Assembly: GCF_958298935.1 (NCBI RefSeq)
Contig: NC_084932.1
Span: 16,533,501 to 16,597,500, forward strand
DNA: 64,000 nucleotides
Direction: 5' to 3'
DNA from: Phragmites australis
Taxonomy: Eukaryota; Streptophyta; Magnoliopsida; Poales; Poaceae
The notes beneath the pieces were generated by a model. The model had not been told where the DNA came from. It searched no databases and worked only from the letters and a program-made list of their open reading frames with translations. Positions 55,574 to 64,000 of this stretch are shown piece after piece. The position numbers were made by a program, and so were the translations under genes. How positions within the stretch are numbered: position 1 is the first letter of the stretch; each line of letters starts with the position of its first letter.

Positions 55574-56040
55574 ATGGAACCCTCATCATCGTCCAACTCC
55601 TGGGAGGTTAGGGTTAGGGTTCCATCATCACCATCAGGAGCTTTGCTCTCGTCACCAAAGTATCTCCCTCTAGCACCAGCTCCTTTTCTAGCCGAGTCAA
55701 ACTCTTACGTTGAAGTCTACATCATTTCCTCCTCCAACGATGAGATAGAGGACGTAGCAGCAGTCGGTCTAGTCGCCACTGAGGTCGAGCAACGCAATGA
55801 AGCTCCAGTCGCCAAGCCCTCGTCTATGTGCCAAGAGGAAGTGCAGTGGGATCTCTTGGAAGAGGAGATACGGGAGGAGGGGGCCCCAGATGAGGAGTAG
55901 GAGGTGGCAAAGGACTCCACTTCGTCCTCATACCCAAGCGACAATGATGACGACAACAATGACGATAGCAGAGCAGCCAACTACTACATCAACTGCTCCA
56001 GGGGGAGGAACCTTAGGCGGAGGCTCTTATATTAGGATCT
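55574..56040 (+). pseudogene. Uncharacterised plus-strand ORF of Gypsy D
   Basis: Frame 55574-55900 (M-E-P-S-S-S-S-N-S-W-E-V, Ser/Pro-rich, then strongly acidic: E-E-V-Q-W-D-L-L-E-E-E-I) stops at TAG 55898-55900 and continues in the same frame with S-S-Y-P-S-D-N-D-D-D-N to about 56040. It is antisense to pol and diverges from the 55071-55439 frame. An acidic Ser-rich chain is compatible with the antisense ORF type of elements A and B, but no shared motif is visible. Confidence 0.4.
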
Positions 56041-56890
56041 TCTCTTTCTTCGTCTCCCTCCACGGCATTAGGCTAGGACTTAGGACCTCTTTTTGACCTC
56101 CTTTTGGATGTATAGCTTTCCTAGCATATCAGTTATCTGTAAAAAACAACGAACACATAATCCCGTTATTGAATTCTCTACTTTCGACTGAAATGTCTAT
56201 GTATGAATACAGACTCCATAAGTATAGGATGCAAAAAGCATGTGATAACCTATCTGTTTAGCTGCAACCTTGTTTTCTTCTGATTAGTTCACGGAATTTG
56301 TAGTCACCTGTTGAGATGCATGCCTTGGATAACCTTAGGTCTGACTTGAGTGAAAAGCATCATAGCCATTGGGCACCCGAGGACTTGATAAGGAACTTCA
56401 TAATCCCCACATTTGTGACTTTAAAACATCGTCCCTTCTCATTAGAATCTTCTTTGAGGCATGCACTACATGCTATTTTTTAGTTTTTAGTAGCGAGTAC
56501 CTGTTAACCGTTTACCCCCCCCCCCCCCCCGACTGGTCATCTCCCGGATAGACAATTTTAATAAGAGAAAGAAAACAACTTAGAAATCATACTACCCTTT
56601 TAGTTGTAGAAAAAATATTCTCAATAACCTTGAGTGCACACATAGGTATAGATATCCGAATAGCAGCTTACCTCATTGCTAGGCATTGAGTTGCAAGGTC
56701 AAATAGATAAGGTGAAAAAAGTTTCATCAACTTCTTGGGTAATATTAAAATACTATTACCAATTGTATCATAAGTACTTACACAGAGAACCTAAGAAGCT
56801 GGTCAATATTCCTTGAGTTTTTAAGTACTTGACGATCTTCCATTGCTAACCTATATGACCTAGGACAATTGGATTCAACAACCATAAAAT
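56041..56890. other. Non-coding stretch of Gypsy D with C16 run
   Basis: AT-rich, no domain or long frame. Contains a run of 16 C at 56515-56530 (G-run on the element's sense strand). Lies between the ORF region and integrase, like 43909-45050 in element B. Confidence 0.5.
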
Positions 56891-56899
56891 GACCCTCCC

Positions 56900-57900
56900 A
56901 CTTCACGGATAGCTTGTTGCTATTTTCTTGGTTCTAAACGAGTCATAGAACTAGATCCCTAAGGGTTGCAAGGTTCTCTTTCGGACATTCTGGTCATAGT
57001 AGCACTGAAGAGCCTGCTAGTACTTTTCCAATTGTATCAGCACTAGAGTCCTTTTTTCTTTCAAGAATGTTGAGGTTGTCCTGTCTTCTTGAGATTTATC
57101 GTTGTCGGCGTGAAACTTGATGCAGAGAGATTTGATCTTTAGTTCACAAGGTAGCATGGCTTCAACTCCGTAAACTAGGGCAAAAGGTGTTTTTCTTATC
57201 GCCCTTTTGGATGTTGTCTAGAGTGCCAATAGTACGTTAGGCAATTTAGACACCCAGGCTTTAGAGACAGATAGGTGGTTGAAGATGCGGGTCTTGATTC
57301 CTTGTAGCACTAGATCATTGGCTCGATTGACTAGTCCATTGCTTTGTGGACCGGCTACTAATGCAAAGCAGACGATAGTGCCTAGTCCCTCGCAGTAATC
57401 AATGAAGGTTGCGCTTGAGAACTGAGTTCTATTGTTGGTGATGATCCTACTCGAGATGCCAAACCTTGTCATGATGAACCTCTTGGTTGCTGCTGAGGTG
57501 ATGTTACCAACTGGCTCAACTTCAATCCACTTGGTGAAGGAATCAATTGTGACGAAGAGAAACTTGATGCCCCCGGACACTATCAGGAATGGCCCTAGAA
57601 TATCCAACCCCAAGACATGAATGGCCATGACAAGGGGGTCATCTATAAGGCTTGTGCATGCTGGTGGACGCGTCTGTTGTGGAATTGACAGTTGGCACAT
57701 GTTTTTACCTTCTCACTCGCATCATGGAGAGTCGTAAGCTAATAGAAACCTTGTCTAAATCCCTTTCTAACCAAGGTTCGGAAGGAAGCATGAGCTCTCT
57801 GCACAACCTTCCATAGATTTCTTCGCTTAGTTCTCTACCCTACTTCTGAGAGATGCACTTCATGAATACTCCATGGGTGCCTCTTCTATAAAGGACATTG
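56900..57900 (-). pseudogene. Integrase of Gypsy D, catalytic triad lost
   Basis: Frame 57218-57700 (160 codons) covers the core. The first Asp is in G-L-D-I-L-G-P-F. The second position reads I-I-T-N-N-R-T-Q-F (Asp to Asn) and the third G-L-V-N-R-A-N (Glu to Asn), so two of three catalytic residues are gone although the frame is open. Zinc-finger scraps lie at 57700-57900 and C-terminal scraps at 56900-57200. It is paralogous to 18823-19353 in element A. Confidence 0.85.
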
Positions 57901-58203
57901 TCCACCAGAGTATACATCCTGGATCGACAAGATATTTGCTCAGATAGTACATCATCTTTAGGCACAAATCGATCCTAAAGAAACTTGCAGATTGGATTCA
58001 TCCACATATCTTTGTACTCGAGCAGAGCTATGAGTTCCACCATGATTCCTTTTGGGGCATCGATTCCTGGTGAGCCCTCGAGTTGGTTATAGGTCTCGTA
58101 AACCATCGCTCCTTCGACCGTGTCATCAAATGATTTCATGGATGGATTCCAGAGTCTTTTTGTAAAAAGTTCTTGATTGTCCTAGAGAGTGTGAGGAGGC
58201 TAG

Positions 58204-58777
58204 TTAGGCAAGACTATCGGTGAGGCAATTACCCTTTCTTGGGATGTACCTAACCTCGAGTCCAATGAATTTCATTTCTAGCTTCCTTATCTCCGCGAGG
58301 TAATATGTCATGGTCTTGTCTAAGGTTTGATACTCCTTGATAACTTGCTTCACCACCAATTGTGAATCCCCTTTCATGAGAAGGTAGTGGATACCAAGCA
58401 TATAAGCTACTCGAAGACCGGTGAGTAGACCCTCATACTTAGCTATATTGTTTGTGGCAGGAAAGTCAAGCTACAAAGCATATTGCTGCCTTTCTCATAT
58501 GGGAGAGATGAGTATAATCCCATCCCCAGAGCCTTGGACCATAAGCGACCCATCGAAGAAGAGAGTGCATATGTCGGACATGTCATTGCTATTGTCCTGG
58601 GGTTGATCTAGTTCTTTCCATTCAGTAACGACGTTAGCAAGTACTTGTGACTTGATCACTGTTTGAGTTACAAAGTGAACATCAAATTCCCCGAGCTCTA
58701 CAGCCCACTTAACGATTTGTCCAATGGTGTCTCTGTTGTGGAGAATTTCTCTTTGAGTGGAAATATTGATGGTATGG
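58204..58777 (-). pseudogene. RNase H of Gypsy D
   Basis: Frame 58204-58401 has L-M-K-G-D-S-Q-L-V-V-K-Q-V and I-P-R-K-G-N-C-L-T-D-S-L-A, the second half of the Tat-type RNase H fold. The first half lies at 58402-58700 in broken frames. The domain ends at the solo LTR insertion (58778). The D-S pair of the active site is intact. Confidence 0.8.
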
Positions 58778-59741
58778 TGATCTTCCTAGATGCAATCATA
58801 GAGAAGATTATATCACACATCTATGTTCATGTACTACCAAATAATGTGTTATTCCAAGAATGACTATCATTTATATTGATTGGCAAGTATGTGACTTGTT
58901 CACGAAACTCTTTGTTTATATCATGATTTTATTCTTAGTCGATCTCTGGTCACATATCATTGTGATGATACATAAGGCCAGCACATGTACCGATTGATGA
59001 TCACATTTCATGGATCATAGGTATAGAGATACCAAGTTTATAATGTGGATATTTATGTTAGAGAACATGATGTTGGATAGACCCACCTTGAGATACTACT
59101 AGGATTGTTATTTATGATGTGCCATCAGTTGTTATCTCAAATGGTGTACCTGATGATCCTTAGACCTGAAACCGTCATTGGTTCCCAGAATGTGTAGTAG
59201 CATACTTTGAGGCTACCAAACCCCATTCCGTAACTTGGTAGTCATAAAGGTAGTTCTTGGGTTTGTCTTGAAACATGTCGTGGGGTGTAAGCAATCAAGA
59301 TAGAATTTTCCCTTCCTTGATAACGGGAGAGATATCTTTGTGCCCCTCGAGATAGTTCGATTGAGAAAGTGCATGGCCATGCCAATATGATTAAAGAGTT
59401 AATCATGATGAATCCACTACTTGATCGAGCGAATCATCAAGCTATCACAAGGGTGGCACGTATCTCGCCTTGAGCTTGACTGGTATCATGAGGCGAAGGG
59501 ATCGGTGCATGTGTATATCAAGGTTCAGCCGATATGATCTTTTGTGTATACTCGGGAGTCAACATGTCCTGCTAGGGACCGCTATTCATTTCGGTTTGGA
59601 AAGGGTTTCCGAGTCATAGCCGTTTGTACATGAACCTAACTGGTTACACACTTAATGGGTTGGAACAAAACATACGAATTGGATTCGTATATGGGTTAGA
59701 GTCCTAAAGGGCTTCCAATGTGGGAGCCCATTGGCGAGCTC

Positions 59742-59748
59742 TATATAA
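59742..59748 (+). promoter_or_regulatory. TATA box in Copia solo LTR
   Basis: TATATAA in GAGCTCTATATAAGGAGAGG, the same context as copy 1 LTR (4526). Confidence 0.7.
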
Positions 59749-60001
59749 GGAGAGGTGTGGGTAGGGCATGCTAAGGTTGAGGCACTTCGAAACTCTAGCA
59801 GTAGCCTTCTACACGATCTCTCAAAACGCTATCTGGGCATGCGGTGCTAGTGCATCAGCATTCGGTGTTTCTTCCTAGTACGTATGGATACCGTAAAGGC
59901 GCTACTGCTATTCCGGCATTGATCTTCTCGGTGAGTTGAATGTGATGTGTTCGGGACTAGTTAAGGATGTGACATACCTAATCGAGAGCTGTCGTGGAAT
60001 T

Positions 60002-60094
60002 GGTCAAGGAGCACGACCACTTGCTCGGAGTTGGTCGAAGAGCACGACCACCTGCTCAGAGTTGGTTGAGGAGCATGACCACCTGCTCGGAGCT
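60002..60094 (+). repeat. 31-bp tandem repeat in Copia solo LTR
   Basis: Three copies of an about 31-bp unit (starting near 60002, 60033 and 60064) containing GAGCACGACCACTTGCTCGG. Copy 1's LTR has a differently expanded, more degenerate version at about 4090-4330. Confidence 0.7.
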
Positions 60095-60288
60095 GATCAA
60101 GGAACTGATCGAGAAGCTGCTTGAGAACTTTGACACGCACGACATTGGATCGGTCTACTCCAACTCTTCTTCCGCTATACTGCATGTTTAGTGGTAACAA
60201 TCTATGATCTCCTACTATAATGATTTACTTGGTGAATATGGTAGAAATATGTTGTTTTAGGCTAGCATAGCCTACCCATTCCCCAACA

Positions 60289-60855
60289 TTATGAGCCTTA
60301 AAAAAAGTATTGTAACTTGAAAGAGACCATCAGTATTGTATATAGCAACTTATGTACTTGAGGGTAGTGCTCTTTGGGACCATAGAGTACTTCGTTGATG
60401 TAGCATACTTGTTGCTGGCTCTTCTCTCACTTGTCAAGCACTTCTCATTCCACCACCAATACCCCACTTAGAGCATGTGGCTGGCCGTTATGTATAGCAA
60501 GAGCACTTCATTTGGGTCGGCAGCAACTAGAACAGGGGGAAGAAAGATACCTCTTTGAGATTTTGGAATGCCTACTCAGCCTCTTCAGACCATTCAAACT
60601 TGTTGTGTTGGCGTAGTAACTTGAAGAAAGGAAGCCATCATTCTCCGAGTTAGGATATGAATTGACTAAGAGCTGCCATGCAACTGGTAAGTTTTTGAAC
60701 TTCACGTACTGAGCTGAGGTGCTGCATTTCCTCGATGGCCTTGATCCCTTCAGGATTGATCTCAATTCCCCAATATGACACCAAGTACCTGAGTAGCTCT
60801 CATGCATTGACTCCAAATGCACACTTCTCTGGGTTAAGCATAACTCAGAGGTGAA
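60289..60855 (-). pseudogene. Reverse transcriptase fragment of Gypsy D
   Basis: Thumb-side RT sequence, homologous to 470-770 of Gypsy E, in frame 60508-60822 and flanks. Near 60830 the minus strand reads L-N-P-E-K-C-like sequence that normally follows the catalytic box. The palm and everything upstream are lost at 60855. Confidence 0.7.
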
Positions 60856-61254
60856 GCCAAAGACTAGGTGGGAGAGGTGGTCCGCGACCCCCTCTGCCCT
60901 TAGTTACTGCTATGAATTGCGGTCTCTGCAATAGACAGTCGAGGGTTCCACTATGTTTCTCGTGCCACGAAGTGTGGGCTTTTATTAAATGTTAGTATAA
61001 CACTCATAAAATGACATATAAAATGTGTCTTTAAAGGAGATGGTAAGGTAACGATTTTACCTTTTACCATACGTGTTTGAGTCCCGCGGGTCATACCTTT
61101 CCCTGTAGGGAGGGGGGTTTTAATACCCCTTTGATCTGTGTGCTGTGCTCCTTGGAGGCCAGCAGGTTTCGTGTCCCTTCGGTAGGGTATTCTTCCCGTT
61201 AGGTCCTTTCACAACCTTTCTGCCCGACGGAGTTTTCGAAAAGCATCCCCATTG
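60856..61254. other. Unassigned sequence left of LTR fragment W
   Basis: No domain recognised. A tRNA-box-B-like GTTTGAGTCCCG (61076-61087) is not backed by a box A or a cloverleaf. It may be the 3' part of LTR W in diverged form. Confidence 0.35.
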
Positions 61255-61398
61255 TGGGGGTTTTTGGAAGTCTCTCCGTTTTGGCAGAGGTTTGGTAAAA
61301 CCCCCTATTGTGCGGAGGTTTGGTAAGGCTCTCTATTTTTGCCGGAGGTTTGGTAAAGCTCTGTGTTATGCGGAGGTTTGGTAAAGCTCTCCGCTTTT
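61255..61398. repeat. ~29-bp tandem repeat
   Basis: About five units with the core GGAGGTTTGGTAAAGCTCT; clear unit starts at 61286, 61313, 61343 and 61372 and a degenerate one near 61256. Confidence 0.8.
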
Positions 61399-61399
61399 A

Positions 61400-62421
61400 T
61401 TATGCATAACTACAGGGGCTTTTATTTAAATACAGGAAAGTCACGGGGCTTATTTGCAAAAGTTCCATTATTCCCAAATTAAAAAAAATAGAAATTATGA
61501 TTGGATAAGGTGTGCTGACGTGGCACTACCACGTGAGCTAAATCAATGAGGTGGCTGGCTTATGCAAGCGATGACGTGGCCTGACTTGTTGACTAGGATT
61601 AAGTGGCCACGTGGCATCATGCGATTGGACGCCGAAAGGGTATGCAAAGCTTTTAATCGTGGCCATCCAAAACAGATCTAACGGTTGATGGCGAGGGGGG
61701 GGGCTTATTTGACCGGCTCCAGAGAGGAAAGCGGCGGTGGATACCTCGTCGCCGGGCACGGGGGTTAATGGCGAGCGGCGGCGGAGGGAGAAGGGGACAA
61801 GGGAATCCGTTTTAGCACTTACCTCGTGCGGCGGGGCACCAAAAGGTAGTCGGTGGCGGGGTAGACGGCGGTGGCCTCGGGTGAGCTACGGGGAGGGAGC
61901 TCCAGTGGCCAAAATGCGATGGCGACGGCACCGGCGCATGCGGCTGGCGACGGCGAAGCTAATGGGAGGCTCGGCTACGTCAAGCGGCGACGATACGACC
62001 GACGGCGGAGCTCGGGTCAGTCGGCAATGGTGGCGGGTGGCGGTGGCTTGCGGTGGCCAAGAATAGATGGGAAAGAGGGGGAGGGCTCGGTTGTTTATAT
62101 AGGCGGGGCACACGATTGGATAGAACCGAGGTGGTTAGGATTCAGACTTGGGGAGGGAGGCGCACGGCGCACGGTGCTCGAACTCGAGTCTAGGTCGGCA
62201 GCGTCCGGGGTGGCTATGGGAGGAAGAAGGAGACCGGGGGGTGCTAGCGTGCGGGCGGAGGCGGAAACCAGCCAGGCGCCAACAGCGGAAGGCAGCAGCA
62301 CTGCTGGGCCGTGGCCTTCGGCCGGCCCAGGCAGGAAAGCGGGGTGGAGATAGGAGGAGTGGGCTGGAGCTCGGCCTGGGAAGTAGGGAGGGGCAGCTCG
62401 AGCTCAGCCCAAGAGGGAGAA
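61400..62421 (-). repeat. Tekay-type LTR fragment W, minus strand
   Basis: Read on the minus strand it has the layout of the X, Y and Z LTRs: C-rich start, TATATAA box (62095-62101), GC-rich leader, CACGAG/GTAAGT donor-like site (61822), CCGTTAGATCTG, CCACGTGGC, and an AT-rich tail. It is cut at 62421 by the next LTR. The GC-rich frames here (for example 61871-62353) are chance. The 3' end is not defined. Confidence 0.6.
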
Positions 62422-62746
62422 TGATGAGAACATCACTCCTTCGGTTACACGCACCACAAATATTCCTCCTCCCGCTACTGTAATTCAAGGTCCTTTGACA
62501 AGAGCTCGTGCACGAGAACTTAATTATCAGGTGAACTTGTTCCTCGCTGTCCATACAAATGTTTCTAAGGATTGGATGCTACTAACTTATTGTGATGATT
62601 TTATTATCCTTAGGAACCTGAGAGAAGATCCATATAAGCACAAGTGTAACCGGAGGGCTACCACGCATAAATCCAGTTCTGTCCCCAATATCAATTCGGA
62701 ATCGGAATTACAGACAGCACCAAATTCAAACGACCATAACTCTTGA
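62422..62746 (+). other. Open frame in LTR U3 (polyprotein C-terminus-like)
   Basis: A continuous frame of about 108 codons from the LTR edge to TGA (62744-62746), with no start of its own. Near its beginning it reads Q-G-P-L-T-R-A-R-A-R-E-L, a motif seen near the C-terminus of some Ty3/Gypsy polyproteins, followed by W-M-L-L and I-I-L-R-N-L-R-E. In the 3' LTR such sequence would be the tail of pol; in this 5' copy it lies upstream of the promoter and would be silent. It ends in a low-complexity Ser/Asn tail. Confidence 0.6.
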
Positions 62747-62966
62747 TTCCGGAAGGTGGTCGAGGCCCATGAGTACTTGTTGGAAAGGTCGCGGAGTCTA
62801 CTTTCATACGGATCTGACCTCATCTCCAAATACCTTCTGTGCTGTCTGGAATCGGCAAAACAAGTCGCTTCGCTCTTCCACTCCGAATCAGTTTGGGCCT
62901 TGGGCCTTGTAATTGAGTTGTATTCGAGCTCCATCAGTTGTGACCGAATCCTTTCTCCTCCTATCT

Positions 62967-62974
62967 TATAAATA
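62967..62974 (+). promoter_or_regulatory. TATA box in the 62422-63318 LTR
   Basis: TATAAATA about 545 bp into the LTR, 220 bp after the U3 frame ends; a leader rich in TTT/GTT follows. Confidence 0.7.
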
Positions 62975-63320
62975 GATAGCCGCCCCCTCTTCTAGGGTTT
63001 GAGTTTTGCTTAGATTACAACTAGACAATTTGTCAGTTTTTCACCGTTCATCGGTTTGTGAAACCCCAACTCATGTGTTTCATCTTTATTAGCAATTCAG
63101 ATTGCATCTTCATTGTTCTTGTGAGTTGCTTCGATTGCTTGCAGGAACAATAACCCTCGTGGTAAGGTCGATCGCGTGCGAGCGTGGTTGATAACGACAA
63201 TCGTGCGGGTGTAACGAATTGCAAGGTGACAATCTGCGGGTTGAAAGCCTCCAAGCGTCAACATCCTCACGACGAAATCAATCGAACCTATCGGAAGGTC
63301 GGGCCGCTATCCTCATCACG

Positions 63321-63333
63321 TGGTACCAGAGCC
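63321..63333 (+). other. Primer-binding site, initiator-Met type
   Basis: TGGTACCAGAGCC, two bases after the LTR end; one substitution from the TGGTATCAGAGCC site of the Copia elements here. Confidence 0.8.
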
Positions 63334-64000
63334 TCAATTGCCCGATAGGTAACTTTGTATCCCCTTTTGTTAGATTAAATTTGCCATCGTCCTAGAATCC
63401 AGAAAATTAGCCCCCCAAAAAAAAATTATTCATCGTCTTCTGCTGTCCTACAACCCCTTTGTGCCGTGCAATTTTCAGTTTGCTTTGCTTTTCTGAATTT
63501 TAGTCCCTCACTGTGTCGTTGTGTTCGTCGTGTCTAGGTCTTGTTCTTGGTCTCTAGTTTCGAGTGTTGCTACCATTAACTTCTGCCTCTGATAAGTGCT
63601 TCATGTTCGTGCGAATTATTGTTCATACGGAGACAGAGGAAAGCCGAATCATAGCAGGCTAGTTTGTCTTATCTAGTCAATAGCACTGAACGGAAAGGAA
63701 ATTTTGCCTTTTTTTTATTGCTGATTTCGAGCAGCAAGTGCCAAGACCGTTTTGCTACGCTGGCTCGGTTCTGCTAAGCTGTAGCTTTCAAGCATTATAA
63801 ATTCCAAAGCCGAAAGCTTATTTGTTCTATAGCGCGGCTGCTAGTTATTGCCAACGGTGAGTTTGCTTAGTGCAGAAAATCTATTTGCGTATTGGAGAGT
63901 GTTTATTTATCTAGTGCAACAGTTTTCGGTGCAGAAGCTTTGTAGTTCGATCTCAGGTTGTAATTTATCTCTTGCGGCACTTTCTGTCATATAAAAAAAA
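63334..64000 (+). other. 5' leader of the right-edge element
   Basis: AT-rich, no open frame over 60 codons; GATAGGTAACT shortly after the primer site looks donor-like. It runs off the window edge, ending in an A-run. Confidence 0.55.

Larger units (their letters stand above)
58778..60288 (+). mobile_element. Solo LTR of the Copia family, nested in Gypsy D
   Basis: A 1511-bp LTR, TGATCTTCC to CCCAACA, aligning with the 3' LTR of Copia copy 1 in the opposite orientation. Flanking pentamers are TATGG and TTATG, an imperfect target duplication (GTATG/TTATG if shifted one base). It splits D's RT from RNase H. The TATA box is at 59742-59748. Confidence 0.85.
54292..60855 (-). mobile_element. Ty3/Gypsy element D (Tat-type), same family as E
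   Basis: Minus-strand: RT fragment (60289-60855), RNase H (58204-58777), integrase (56900-57720), uncharacterised ORF region (55071-56040), polypurine tract and 3' LTR (54292-55022). A solo Copia LTR splits RT from RNase H. Protease, gag and 5' LTR are missing beyond 60855. Similarity to 1-1100 shows it is the same family as E. Confidence 0.82.
62422..63318 (+). repeat. 5' LTR with perfect 7-bp inverted ends
   Basis: Begins TGATGAG and ends CTCATCA, with a primer-binding site two bases later. Sequence looks young: open U3 frame, clean TATA box, clean ends. Confidence 0.85.
62422..64000 (+). mobile_element. 5' end of a plus-strand Ty3/Gypsy element (possibly CRM-like chromovirus)
   Basis: A complete 897-bp LTR, primer site and the first 667 bp of interior; the rest is outside the window. 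The target-side pentamer is GAGAA (62417-62421). The U3 encodes a polyprotein-tail-like frame, a trait I associate with CRM centromeric chromoviruses. The lineage call is tentative because no RT or integrase is visible. Confidence 0.6.

Noticed and set aside
55606..55622. Two GGTTAG/GGG-like telomere repeats in the plus ORF of Gypsy D
   Set aside because: Only two units, and of the TTAGGG form; plant telomeres are mainly TTTAGGG. Chance coding sequence.
61060..61100. tRNA-like box B (GTTTGAGTCCCG)
   Set aside because: No box A at the right distance and no cloverleaf can be drawn.
61737..62554. Long Arg/Gly/Ala-rich open frames on both strands
   Set aside because: They arise from the GC-rich leader of LTR W; no domain, and both strands are open at once.
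1..64000. Search for CRISPR arrays, rRNA, centromere satellites and intact host genes
   Set aside because: No regular spacer arrays, no rRNA-like blocks, no long satellite arrays, and no multi-exon reading outside transposon context were seen.

Overview
The window looks like intergenic heterochromatin from a grass (Poaceae, probably a panicoid). It is built almost wholly of LTR retrotransposons inserted into one another. I found no convincing host gene, tRNA, rRNA, CRISPR array or centromere satellite. The grass call rests on the element types: long (~3 kb) chromovirus LTRs with GC-rich leaders, Tat-lineage Ty3/Gypsy elements with an extra antisense ORF, and Ty1/Copia elements primed by initiator-Met tRNA.

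Layout. 1-2950: minus-strand Tat-type Gypsy remnant E (RNase H, RT, protease, gag). 2951-3980: GC-rich patch, two hairpins and a CACTA-like transposon end. 3981-9414: minus-strand Copia copy 1 (3' LTR, RNase H, RT with its core deleted, integrase, protease, gag, part of the 5' leader). 9415-37127: one 27.7-kb composite block, element Y, inserted in that leader and flanked by a perfect AAACA duplication; the leader resumes at 37133. Inside Y, in order: Y 5' LTR; minus-strand Retand-like element A (11606-23582), itself carrying a truncated Copia (15205-17814); Tekay-like chromovirus X (23583-30701, plus strand, with chromodomain and complete 3' LTR); a 380-bp stub of Y's own interior; and Y's 3' LTR, split by solo LTR Z (31604-34582, TCCCA duplication).

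37920-41110 is Copia copy 2, fused through its integrase to the broken leader of copy 1. 41111-51520 is Retand-like element B (minus strand, 5' LTR at 50823-51520) with a plus-strand antisense ORF. 51521-54291 is Copia copy 3. 54292-60855 is Gypsy D, same family as E, carrying a 1.5-kb solo LTR of the Copia family (58778-60288). 60856-62421 is unassigned sequence plus a minus-strand Tekay-type LTR fragment W with a tandem repeat. 62422-64000 is the 5' end of a further plus-strand element: an 897-bp LTR with perfect TGATGAG/CTCATCA ends, a coding U3 region, and a primer-binding site.

All coding regions whose full length can be seen are broken by stops, frameshifts or deletions, so none of these elements looks autonomous. 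The most useful signals are the insertion hierarchy dated by target-site duplications, the permuted one-LTR structure of element A, antisense ORFs with splice-like sites in A and B, a splice-donor motif shared by the Tekay LTRs, and an LTR that encodes what looks like the tail of its own polyprotein. I saw no sign of a new biological system beyond these. Coordinates of element edges without a duplication are approximate, and lineage names are by recognition of motifs, not by search.
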